Shown here: positions 11,501 through 23,500 of the stretch, piece after piece
Layout: each line of letters starts with the position of its first letter
How positions within the stretch are numbered: position 1 is the first letter of the stretch
Origin: Heterocephalus glaber
Taxonomy: Eukaryota; Chordata; Mammalia; Rodentia; Bathyergidae
Assembly (NCBI RefSeq): GCF_000247695.1
Contig: NW_004624805.1
Span: 5,741,526 to 5,805,525 of the forward strand
Direction: 5' to 3'
DNA length: 64,000 bases
The notes under the pieces: generated by a model
The model's input: the letters and a program-made list of their open reading frames with translations, nothing else
What the model was told of the DNA's origin: nothing
Database searches by the model: none
Program-made: the position numbers and the translations under genes

Positions 11501-14500
11501 AGAGGAAATCCGAAGAAATACAGCGACGGTAAGAGGAGCAGACCTAACATTCGTTTAGAAATCCTCCGAATATCTTACTAGATTTCAGAAATATGACTTG
11601 ATATTTAGGTTGGCTACGTTTTTGTCACAACCTACACAGCATCGAGGGCTAAATGCTTCTAAGGTAGCCTAGTGACTCCTGAGACCAGATGGTCCAGATG
11701 AGAATAGTTAATATCACCGTGGACAAGAGGAGTGAAATGTGAAGAGAGTTGTTGGGTAAGAAGAATGCGTGTGTTCACCTGTGTGGCTCTTGTTTCTTAG
11801 TTTTGCCAGTTAGGTTTCTAAATACAGGCAAAACCAGTGCGTAGATTATTGTTGTTCAGGTAAATGAAGCACTAAAAATATAATCACTGTAGAAGCAAAA
11901 TCAGGTAGAAGTGGAAGTGGAAGGTGGACAAATCAAAGATTCCCTGAGCCCAGGTTCTGTGAGTGATGATAAAAGCCACTGTTTGCACGTGCTTATCATG
12001 CACAGTGCTGTCCACTCCATGAGTACAGCGCCTCACTCGGCCTCAAGGTGACTGCAGGGAGTCACTGTCCTGGTGTTTCAAGTGGTGTACTGGGAGGCCT
12101 GAGAGCCGGTACATGACCAAGCAGACTCCAGCTCACACCTGTTCTACTCCAGGGTTTAACCACTGAGCCTTCCCACTTCTGGGAAAAGTAAAGTCAGTGA
12201 AAAGCCAAGAGGACAGTCTCTTGGAAAATAAGAGAATGGGTTTGTTCTCGGGCAGATTAGTTTGGGATGTTTATAAAGATATTTGTGCCTCCAAGTATAT
12301 ATTTCTATAATATGGAAATGGAAATGTATATGTATATATATGGGGTTGTGGCCTCTGTGGAGAATAGAGAGCACCTGTCAGAAAGCAGTACAGTTTGTCT
12401 CACACTCTTTCTGCCCTACAGAGTAGCTACTGAGCAAGAGAATAGTTGCAGCAGGTAAGGCAAGGAGAGACTGATTGGGGCTGGCATTTTTGATCTCTAG
12501 TTTTCAAGGCTGATTAAATTCTACCTAGGTCTTATTTTCAAGGAAACATGGGTAGTTACTTTCTCATTGCTGGGACAAAATTCCCAACACCCACAAGTTA
12601 AAGGAGGGAAGGTTTATTTGGCTCACAGCTTGTAGAGGTTTCAGTCCATAGCTGGCTGGCTCCAAGGCAGGGTGACATGGCAGAGGAGCATCGCAGAGGA
12701 GAAACAGTCCATGGCAGGCAGGCAGGAAGCAGTGCAACTTCCTTTGCCTTTACATTGCATCCAGGCCATAAGCCTGTTGGTTGGTGCCACCCACACCCAG
12801 GTGGGTCTTCCCTCTTCAGCAAGTCCATCATCCACACCCAGAACCATGCTAAACCCATCAATGGACCAATCCAGTGTCACACCCATGATCCAGTCACTCC
12901 CAGAGCCCCACCTACGGGCACATGAGGCTTTGGGGTGACATCTGGCTATAAGCCATAACACAGTCTGACATTTTTCAGAATTTTATTAGCTAAACAAGTC
13001 ATATCTGTGTTTGATAGTTTGTAAAGTCACCCTACGGCTTGGAAGAGAGCATTCATTAGTGAAAAGGTACTGAGCTGGGTCTGTCACTAGGAACAATGTG
13101 ATCAGGCCTTGGTGTCATCATTTCTTAAATGAGAAGTTTAGACCAGTTGATTTCTCAAGTTTACCATTTTTAAATACAGTGGCCCCTGGAGTTAAACTGT
13201 CCTGACATACAAACACCTTGCATCACAACCACAATTTTAGCTTTAACTTATAACCAAAGTCTTGAGTTATGACCCGAATGCCAGGTGCCGGTGCTTCCAG
13301 ATGGTCTCAGATACAGATTTAACCCTTAAGAGTCCCCGAAGGAACATTACAACATCCTTTCCTGTGTGGGGTTAACTGAGGAATCCCGGGCCAGTGTCTC
13401 TCTAAGGACACTGAGATCTGCCTGAACATGGAAGAGAGACTTTGAAGACTGTGTAGAGGAGCCTGAGTTACAACCAGCCCTTGTGAACAAATTGAGTTCA
13501 TAAGTTGAGGGTCCATTGTAGCTCTTAAAGCAGCATAACATAATTACCGTAACTGTAATTGGTTACAGTGCCTTTCTGTTACAGACTTCCAGACATAACT
13601 TGTGCATTATTTCTTCCCAGGAGAGCAAACTAAAATGCAGAGGGATTCAGTGAGGTCCCAGACCTGCTCAGCGGCTAGGATCCCCTACACCCCACTTCAG
13701 GTCTGCTGTGTAGGAGATGCCTGTTACCATTTAGTAAAGCCTTTTAGTAAAACAGTATTAGTTCTAAAGAATTCTAGCTTACTCAATGGAAATGCGGTTG
13801 ACACACGAGTGAGTAAAGCTAGTATTGTTGTTAGTGTGAGCCAAGTCCATTGATTCACCAAAGAGGGGAAATCATTTTACCAGTTAGCTGGTGGGCTGCC
13901 TGGAGTCTCCCATCCCCTTTGAGTTCTGGAGTTTCATCTGTGTAGAACCTTGTGTACATTTTGTTACTGCGTATTTTCTTCTTTTTTTTATACATATTTC
14001 TTTAAAGATTTCTCCAAAGCTCAAATGAAGTTAGGAAGCCAGAGGTGCCAAGCTCATCCCGACAGCTGCCTGCCCAGTCTCCGCGAACTGGCGCTGAGTT
14101 CCCCGCACCGGAAGGAACCACCACCCCACGGATGCCCAAGCTGGGCCGTGGTGTCACGGAAGGGGACGATGTTCTGTTCTTTGATGAGGCTCCACCACCA
14201 AGACCAAAGCTGAGTGCGCTAGCAGAAGCTAAAAAGGTAACTGGCTTCTCTTTATCACTTGACTTCAGTGAGACACAGCTCGAGCTTCAAACTGCACTTA
14301 CAGCCAGCAAAGACACCTAGCAGCTATTTACCCATCCTGCTAAGTAGAGTGGAAGTGATTTTAAAGGATAACAGTGTCAACATAATACCTTTAGTTTAAT
14401 CCAAGAAAGTCGGAGCCTTCATCTCCGCAGGCAAAGGCGACGTCCTCCAGGAAGATGTAGCGATGTAGCGTTACAGCAGAGCCATTGAGGTATGAAAACT

Positions 14501-17500
14501 TCTTGGAATTGTTGGGGCCGGACTGTAAGACGGTGGTGTGCAGAACCCCTCTTTAGGCCTGGGGGTCTCAGTGGTGGAGCGCTTGCCTAGCACTGGGTTC
14601 CATTCCCAGTGCGGAAAAAAAAGTCCTTCAAAGGCGATGTTACCCCGGGGTCGCCTGCTGACAGACGGAAGTTGCTCTGGCTGAAGTGGGGATGGAGCAC
14701 CCAGAACCTGCTTGTCTCCTTTCTGGGTCTCTTCATGGAGTCCTCTGCTTTTCTCTGTATATAGCTATCCACGAATTGGCACTCTGTGCCCCACCTCGGG
14801 CACTAGGCATCATGGTGATACCAGTGATGATAATGGTCAGCTGCACACACTTCTTAACACTTCTCTAGGCCTGTGATGTTTGCCTCCGAGCTGTTTGCTA
14901 AGCACCAGTATATGCTTTGCATGTATTATCTTATTCCACCCACACAACCACCCCCTTGAAAAGACATTGTCGTCACCCCATATTATTATAATTATTTTGT
15001 TTTTGCTTTTGGTTTTTCTGAGATAGGGTCTCGCTATATAGTTCAGGCTGGCCTTGAACCCACTGTGTAGTCCAGGCTGGCCTCAAACTCATGGTGATCC
15101 TCCTGCCTCAGCCTCCCAAGTGGTGGGATTGCAGGTGTGCACCACCATGCCCAGCTCCCCCATTGTATAAATACAGAAACTGAGGTTGGTAAAAGAAGTA
15201 ATTTACCTGCACTGGCAAACCCGTCAAGACTAGAGCTAGAATTGTATTCTGTGTTTGATTTGAAAAATTCCAAAATGGGCTTGTGGTTCCCATATAGAGC
15301 TAGAACTGCAGTTTAGCTGATGTGAAGCTGTTTATATTAGATTTAAATAAACTGAAACTTTATTCATCATCAGCTTACAGACTTTTATCTTCTGTGCTAC
15401 TGAGTTTTAATAATCGTGTTAATCACGTTAGGTGAACAGCCAGGCTCCACCATCTGGAGGGGACTCGGGGCTGTTGGTACCAGTCTCATCTTTTCAGTTC
15501 TTACTTCCCTCTCTTCTGTTTTTCCTAGTTAGCTGCTGTTGCCAAATTAAGGGCAAAAGGCCAAATTCTTACAAAAACAAATCCGAACAACATGACAAGG
15601 GAGCAGAAGAACCCACAGGATGTACAGGAAGTAAAAGAACGAGTAGAAAAGAACAACACCTGTTCTCCTGAAGGTACTGCAGTGGGCGAGAGAGCCCATC
15701 GATGAGGGGATGTCCCAAACCGTAACCAGCACCCTAATATCAAGCCATTCTTTCTCGTGTGTTCCCTCTGTAGAATGTGTAAGTAGGATGTTTTGTTGTT
15801 GTTTTGCTTGCTATGTATCAGGTTGGCCTTAAACTCACTACGTAGCCCAGGATGGCCTTGAACTCAATGGCAGTCCTCCTGCCTCAGGCTCCCGAGTGCT
15901 GGGATTACAGGCCTGCGCCCCCACACCCTGCCTAAGTGGATTTCTGCAATTTGAGCTGATTGTGGGTTTTTTTGGTGGAGGAGCTCAAACTCAGGACCTT
16001 GCCCTTTCGAGGCTGGCGTGCTGCCACTGAACTAAATCCCCGGCCCATTCTGATTGTGTTTTTATAATCACATTAAATTGAAATGAAGTTTTGCACAATC
16101 TGAAGTTGTGAAAAGGATTTCCCGTTGGATCTTTGCATATACATGTTGGTGTGAAGAGTTCGCTTTGAAAGAAATAGAATTCTGTTTTAAATTGCTCTGT
16201 TTTTATTTATTTATTTATTTATTTAATTTTTTTGGCACTGGGGATTGAACTCGGGTCCTTGCGCTTGCGCAGCAGGTGGCAAAACCACTGAGCTAAATCC
16301 CTGGCCGTGTTTTTATTTTTAAAACTCTGAAGTTGGCGATGTCATTTTAAAATTAGTTTATAAGTAGTATTTTTCCTGTTGCTATCTATTATCATCACCG
16401 GCTCCCTGTGTTAAAGGTGGAAAAGAGATTCTGGTCCAGTGGTCGGGTCTGCCACTGTTGCACACTCTCGGCTCAGGCCTCTGCTCACTTCTGGAGAACC
16501 CTCTGCTTGTGCCCATGTGGGGTCCCTCGAGGTTGAAAGGGCCCTGAGCAGAGAAAGCCAGCTCGGGAGGAGGGTGAGGGGTGCGGACACTGGCCTCCCG
16601 CTCCTCTGTGATGCTCTTCTCTCTGCGTAGCTGAGGATGAGTTAGAGCCTGCAAAGAAAAAGAGGAGAGAGCAGCTTGCCTACCTGGAGTCTGAGGAATT
16701 TCAGAACATTCTGAAAGCGCAGTCAAAGCACACAGGCATCCTGAAGGAGGTGAGAACCCTCGAGACCAGCAAGGTGTCAGTGCCTTCAGACCTGAGCTGC
16801 TTTGCTGTGGGACTGAGTCTGTTATTTACCTGAGCCCAGCGGTAGCTGCCTCGAAGTGTGTTTGGGTTGGCTTTGAAGAGCAGGAACAGCTCCAATGGAT
16901 GTTACCTTTGCTTTTGTCCTTGCACTGAAGAACAGCAATTGATTTATTATTATTTAAAAGACCCCACTGTTATAAAAATGTTTGCGTGTAGTTGGGGCTG
17001 TGAACTAATGTTTAAAAGGCTAAGTACTGCTTACTATGCCCACTTACATATTTTTGTATTCCCATTTCAAATGCTCTAAATCAGTAGTTAACTCCACCAC
17101 TCCTTATACCCCTTTTAAATAACAAATACTTTCTGGTTTGCTTTGTTTTATGTGAGACAGGGTCTTGCTATGTAGCTCAGGCCCAGCAATCTTCCTGCCT
17201 CAGCCTCCTGAGTGCTGGGATTACAGCAGGCGTGCACTGTCCCACCTGGCAGTGACAAATACGTGGGGTTGTTATTGTCTTGCAATAAAACACAGAGAAA
17301 GTATAAATTATACTAGTAATCTAAAAATTATCAATGTAATATGCTGACTGATGTAAGTAATGAAAAAGGAAGAACATTGATGATAAAAGTAAGTATTTCA
17401 TTATGTAATACTTGGGCACAAACTATCTTAGAAGAAATAATGAAATAGCTGGAGCTTAGACTTATAAGAGCAGAAATGAGGACTCATGTAGGAAACTGAG

Positions 17501-20500
17501 GTACCAGAGCCCTACTTCTTTGGTAATGGTGATTGTTCTGAAAACCAGTGAGATGTCCTGGGAAACCAAAGTGCAGCCGTCCCTCAGTGTACACCGGAAG
17601 TGCTCCATTGGGCTCTCGGGACATTCAGTGTAAATTACAACCATGCAGGAAGTTTGCAGTGTTGTATAGGAAGCAGTTGGGCTCGGGGGTGACTGCCAGG
17701 TTTCTCACTCGCACGGGTCATCCTGTGAGACACACAGCGGTGTGCAAGTCCCGTGTGGTGCAGGGCACCAGTCTGTCCACTGCCACAGTGTGGTGACCCC
17801 ACCCTGGCTACCGATCGTGACCCTTGGCTAGCAGAACAGTGCTTATGCAGCTTTGCAGACTGCCCCTTGGTGGCCATTGGTGTTCCCACCTAGTACCACT
17901 AGTCCTGGTGACCTGCCCTTTTGATTCGGAAGTGACAAGACAGGTTTGTTTTTAGTTTTTTTATGTTTACTTATTTTGTCTTTGGTACTGGGAGTTGAAC
18001 CCAGCGTCTTTACACTGAGCTAAATCCTCAGTTACTTTGTTAAATTTTTGATTTTGAAACAGTGTCTTACTAAGTTGCCCAGGCTGGACTCAAACGTGCA
18101 GTCCTCTTGCCTCAGCCTCCCAGAGAGCGGGAATTACAGGTGTGTGCCACTGCACCCAGCTAAGGAAACAGTTTATGAACCTGGAGAGATGGGAGACGCA
18201 CCCTGCAGGGTGGAAAGCTAAGCTCCCTCCTCTTGTGGCCACCAAGGGCACCAGGCCATCTTGTTTGCGCGGCTGCACTAACTCCAGAGCTGTGCTCACT
18301 GTGTGCTGCCCTCATCCTTACTCCCTGTTGTTCCTGACCCCAGGGAGTTCTGCTGCCTGTGCTGGATCCAGAGACCAGTGCCTAACCAGGCGAGCCATTG
18401 TCCCTGGGGGGCTTGCCACCCTTCCCTGTGGGAGCCTGTATTGGGACAGCCAAAGACAATGCCTTTTCGTGCATGCTGGACCCGATGACCCTGTTAATAC
18501 TGTGTGTGGTGCTGGGCACAATGGTGCACACCTGTGATCCCAGCTACTCGGGAGGCTGAGGCATGAGGGCTGTGAGTTTGCGGTCAGCCTGGGCAACGCA
18601 CGTAGCAAGACCCTGTCTTAAAATTTAAAAAGATCTGGGATGTGGCTCAGTGGTAGAGCACTTGCCTAACAGATGTGAGGCTCTGGGTTCAATCTCTAGC
18701 ACTGCAAAAACATAATAGTAATGTTAGTGGTTTTTATTTGTATTTAGTGTTTTAAGAATCACCAAGCACTTTCGTGCCTCCCCGCCACATTTTAAGGGTT
18801 CTTTGTTTTGCAGTTTATTGAGGTACTGTCTAGGGTCCTCTGACTTCTAGCTTGTCTCTTTGGTTATTAATGAACTGAATTATTGGAGTAATTATTAAAT
18901 TGTTCTTACTGAACTGCCTGAACCTATCTTGGATTTGGTTCAATTATTCATGTGTGTTTCATCATTCAGGCTGAGGCTGAGCTCCAAGAACGCTATTTTG
19001 AGCTACTGGTAAAAAAAGAACAAATGGAAGAAAAGATGAGAAACATCAGAGAAGTGAAATGTCGCGTGGTGACCTGTAAGACGGTGAGTGAGAGACAGAG
19101 TCTCGAACTTGGCAGGGCTGTGTCAGTCAGCTTTCCGCCACTGTGACAAATACTGGAGACAGACAACATAAGGAAAGGTTTATTTTGGCTCACGGTTCCA
19201 GAGGTTTCAGTTCATAGTCAGCTCCATTGCTTCTAGGCCCATGGCAGGCAGAAACATGATGGAGGGCCTGACCAAAGAAAGTTGCTCACCTCATGGCCCC
19301 CAGGAAGTAGAGAAAGGGGGAAAGAGTCAGAGAAAGGGTCAGGGACAAGATATAGTCCCCACAGTCACACCCCGTGATCCACTCCCTGCAGCTAGACCCC
19401 AGCTCCTGTTCACATTACCTCCCAATAATATCAGCAAATTATGGTCTCACAAGTAGATTACTCCACTTGATACATTAGAGCCTTCATGATTCAGTCCCTT
19501 CACCAAAACCCATCCACAATAAAGGCCTCAACAAACCCTTTGGGGCATACTTTTGATCCAAACCATAAAGAGAACATTAAGGATCTGTGAAATGTAGGAT
19601 TGTGTCTCCGTCATTTATCAGGAGGTTGGAAAACAAACAGCCTGGGATAGACAAGGATCAGGCTCTGCCTGACCCAGCCTTGGTGTTCTGGGCTGGGGCA
19701 TTGGCAGAGGAGGTTCTCTGTTTGACCACAGCTCCCAGTGTGGAGATTGTGTAACCTCCGTTCCCCTTGGCTGCCGGATCTCAGTGGTTCTTAGCGTTCT
19801 GTCTCAGATTCTGACACCTTGGTCCAACAAGCATAGCCCCTGAGCCCCGGGATGCACTTCCCATCCCACGCGGTAATCGCCCACTCTTGGCTCTTAAGCT
19901 GCCAAATTGAATCTCCAGTCCGAATGCAAATTGTATTACTGTCTGTATTTGTAGAACTCTTATCCCAAATCTGTTACAGAATTCCAAATTCTCTATTCTT
20001 TTTTTTTTTTTTTTTGGTACTGGGGATCGAACTCGGCACCTTGCGTTTGCGAGGCAGGCACCGGAACCACTGAGCTAAATCCCCAGTCCAAAATTCTCTA
20101 TTCTTCAAGATTAATTTTTAAGTGGGGTGGGGGAAAGTTCTTACTGGACATACCTTCCCTTCACAGCCCGTAAGTGCACAAGAAGATGACGATTCTTGGC
20201 CTGCCCAGTATACTTTTCTCTATTCTTTGGAAAACCTTAGTTTTTCTCTTTCTTTCTTTTTTTTTTCGTGCCAAGGATGGAACTTGGGTCCTTCTGCTTG
20301 CGAGGCAGGCGGCGGAACCACTGAGCTAAATCCCCGAGTTTTTCTTATATTTGAGCTGAATGAGCTGCCCCCAAAATGTAAGGATTCCTTGCCCAAGTTT
20401 ATAGTTGGGAGGACAAGTGAAGAGGATTAATCAGAACATAATTTGAAGCACAGCTCGCCATTTGCCTTTTCCCTCAGTGCCGGTTTTCACTTTGCACCTA

Positions 20501-23500
20501 AGGACCTGCTTGGTGTATCAGTTTTCTGTTGCTGCTGTAACAAATCACCACAAACCCAGGAGCCTAAAACATACATATGTATGTTTTGTTCTACAGAAGT
20601 TTGGGTCTCACTAGCCTAAAATCAGGGTGCTGACAGGACCACAGTCTTTCTGGAGGCTCTGGGAAGAGTCTGTTTCCTTGCCTTTGTCAGCTTCTAGAAC
20701 CCTCCTCTTGGACAGCTCCCTTCTCATCTTTAGAACCAGCAACAGCAGCTCAGACTCTCAGCACATCACCCTGGTTTCCTTCATGCCTCCTTCAGCTTTT
20801 AAGGACCCTTTACATTGGGCCCAGCCAGATAAGCTGAGGTCATATCCATGTCTTAAAATCAGTAAGTTATACCAGCTCCCCACTGTGGATGTAATCATGT
20901 ACTGCAAATATGTAGCAATAAAAAATTTAAATTTTTTTAAATCACTGAATTAGGAACCTTAATTCCACCTACCATCTTAGTTCTCCTTTGCCATATAACA
21001 CACCAGTCTCCAATTCCAGGAAATAGGGTACATTTAACTTCCGGGGACCGCTATCCTGCCTGCTGTGGCGGACACTCCACTGTGCTCTGCATCTTCTGAG
21101 GTTGTCTAGAGCAGTTAATCTGGGCCCAATGTGATGACCAGAATTACAGGCCTTCTCCTGGTGCCTGTTGACACCTCTTCTGCCATTTCTTATTCTCTTC
21201 AGTCCTTTTGAAGATCAGAATTAAAAGTGAATTATGTAGTCCCGCTGTCTTGGTTTTATTGTTTATGAAATAGGATGAATAATAAGCTTAAATCCTTTTC
21301 AGAGATCTTGTAGTAAAAAATCAAAGAGCTACCGATCGGCCTCCCTCTGAAGCACCAAGCCTCCTGACCCAGTGATTAATGCCCAGTATTCTGTAATGAG
21401 CCCAGCTTAAGCTGTTGAGAAGTCTCCAGTGCTCTTCTTCTTTGGCCCTTGCTGTCATCTTTGTGTCACAGATGCCACTGGGTTTTGTGCCTGACCAGAA
21501 AGTGGGGCACACGTCAGAAGAAACGGTCTTGGTGTGAGGAAGGTCAGAAAAGTCACTGCTGTCCCAGCAGCTGCACGACGAGGGCCCACGTGGCCCGCAG
21601 TGACCTGGCAGGCTCAGAGGAGAGGTTGTCTCCAAGTCTGCCCTTCCAAGCCCCTCACTGGCTGTGTGGTTTGCCTTGACCTGCAGTGCGCCTACACCCA
21701 CTTCAAGCCTTTGGAGACCTGCGTCAGTGAGCAGCATGACTACCACTGGCACGATGGCCTGAAGAGGTTTTTCAAGTGTCCCTGCGGAAACAGAAGCATC
21801 TCTCTTGACCGGCTCCCCCAAAAGCACTGCAGGTATAAGAAGCACTGAGGGCTGGCTGTCCGTGCTGGGCAGGGTTAACCCTGGCAGTGTCCTGTGTGAC
21901 GTGCCTCGCCCTTCGGCTGCTGAATCCCCTGCACATTGGCTGCTGTCGGTTCCTGGCCCGTAGTAGGTCCTTAAAAATGTTTGTTGAATAAAGAAGTAAA
22001 AAAATGTGCAGGGTGGGCTGGTGAATATATGTGGTATGATTAAAAAATAGATTTTTTTTAAAACAATAAAGGACATAGTGCCATTAATCCCCCTCAGAAT
22101 ACTTCCCTCTGCTTCCAACACACTTATCCCATTGTTCTTGCCATTTCTAAGGCAGTTCTGGAAGTCTTCTTTCTCGCATGTCTTCGGCTGTCGTGGCTGA
22201 AATTCACATGTTTGCCTTTCATGCTCGTTTTGACTTTGGGGAAGACCAGAAGGTGCGCGGTGCCAGATCCAGTGAGCAGGTGGCTGAGGACAGTGTTTAC
22301 AAGCTGCCTTTCCATTGGCTGGCACATGGCAGCAGCGTTCTCCGTAGTTTTGACCACGCCTCATAAAGACATTCAGAAAAGAGGACTCCAGAACTGCTTT
22401 AGGAAGTGGCAAAAATGAGGGGATACATATGTTTGAAGCGAGGGAGAGTATTCTGAGAGAGTTAAAGGCAGCGTGTCTTTTATATGTCTCTCAGGTCCAC
22501 TAGGCGCCCTCTTCGTCCTGTTCTTATGTCCTTTATTGCCTTCTTCACTCCCTTCCTGTCCCTCCACACCATACTCCACCATCCTCTGTGAGTCATGTTG
22601 TCCTTTTGTTTTCTTCGATTTTGCACACATTTGTGTCTCGTGTAAACAGCATGATGTCGAATGTGTCTCTGGCCTTAAATTTGCAATCCTCCTGCTTCAG
22701 CCTCCCAAGTCGCTGGGATTATAAGTACTATGTTCAGCACGGACAGTTTTTAAATACAGTTTTCTCAGTAGTTATCAGTAATTGCAGTATCTTCACATGC
22801 TTACCAGCCTGTGGAATATCCTCTTCTGTCATTTTCTGTTAATATCTTTTATTGATTTTCTTAGTGGGGTTTTTGTCTTTTCTTTATTTGTAGATGTTCC
22901 TTGGGTACTTAAGACTTTAATCCCCTATTGTGTTTTTGTTTGTTTGTTTCTTTGTTTGGTGATAATAGTGATTGAACCCAGGACCTCGCACATGCTAGGC
23001 AAGCAATCTACCTGTGTGCTATAGGCCCAGCAATCACCTGTATTTTCATTTATTGCAAATTTATTTTCCTATTTTTATTTAATTTAAATCATTAGAGACT
23101 ATATTTTAACTTTATAGCTTTGCAGTCATAAAGTAGGTGTTTGTATATTGATGCTTCTCTCCAGAATAGGTGGCTAAAAATGTCATCATAGGAAGAGCTG
23201 ATGTACAACAGTGGGAAAACCAGAAAAATTCTATTCCTTAAGGATAAGCAGTGAGTGCAATTCAGATGGTAGCACAAGATGCTTTGGGGTCTGCTGGTAG
23301 TACCTGTGCTTTCATAAGAACAGTGCTTTTCTCTGGCCCTGCTCTTGGCTTTTCTTAGTGTAGAACAGACTCATCCAACGACCATCAATAAAAACCAAGT
23401 TTGCGTCCATCTGAGCAGCGTGTGTAGCCCTCAGCACCCCCATGTGCGGCTCCATCTCTGAACCCCCAAGACCATCTCTCCAGGGATTGGACCACATGTT

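Larger units (their letters stand above)
11529..14007 (+). other. MCM10 intron between basic linker and disordered linker exons
   Basis: Holds the MIR-like patch, dispersed repeat copy 1 and TIR element copy 1 listed separately. An AT-rich TATATGTATATATA patch lies near 12320-12345. No extra exon is evident. Confidence 0.6.

Noticed and set aside
17560..17650. Possible Tigger/MER2-type terminus (gcagccgtccctcagtgtac)
   Set aside because: Only one end is visible and no matching inverted end or TA duplication was found.
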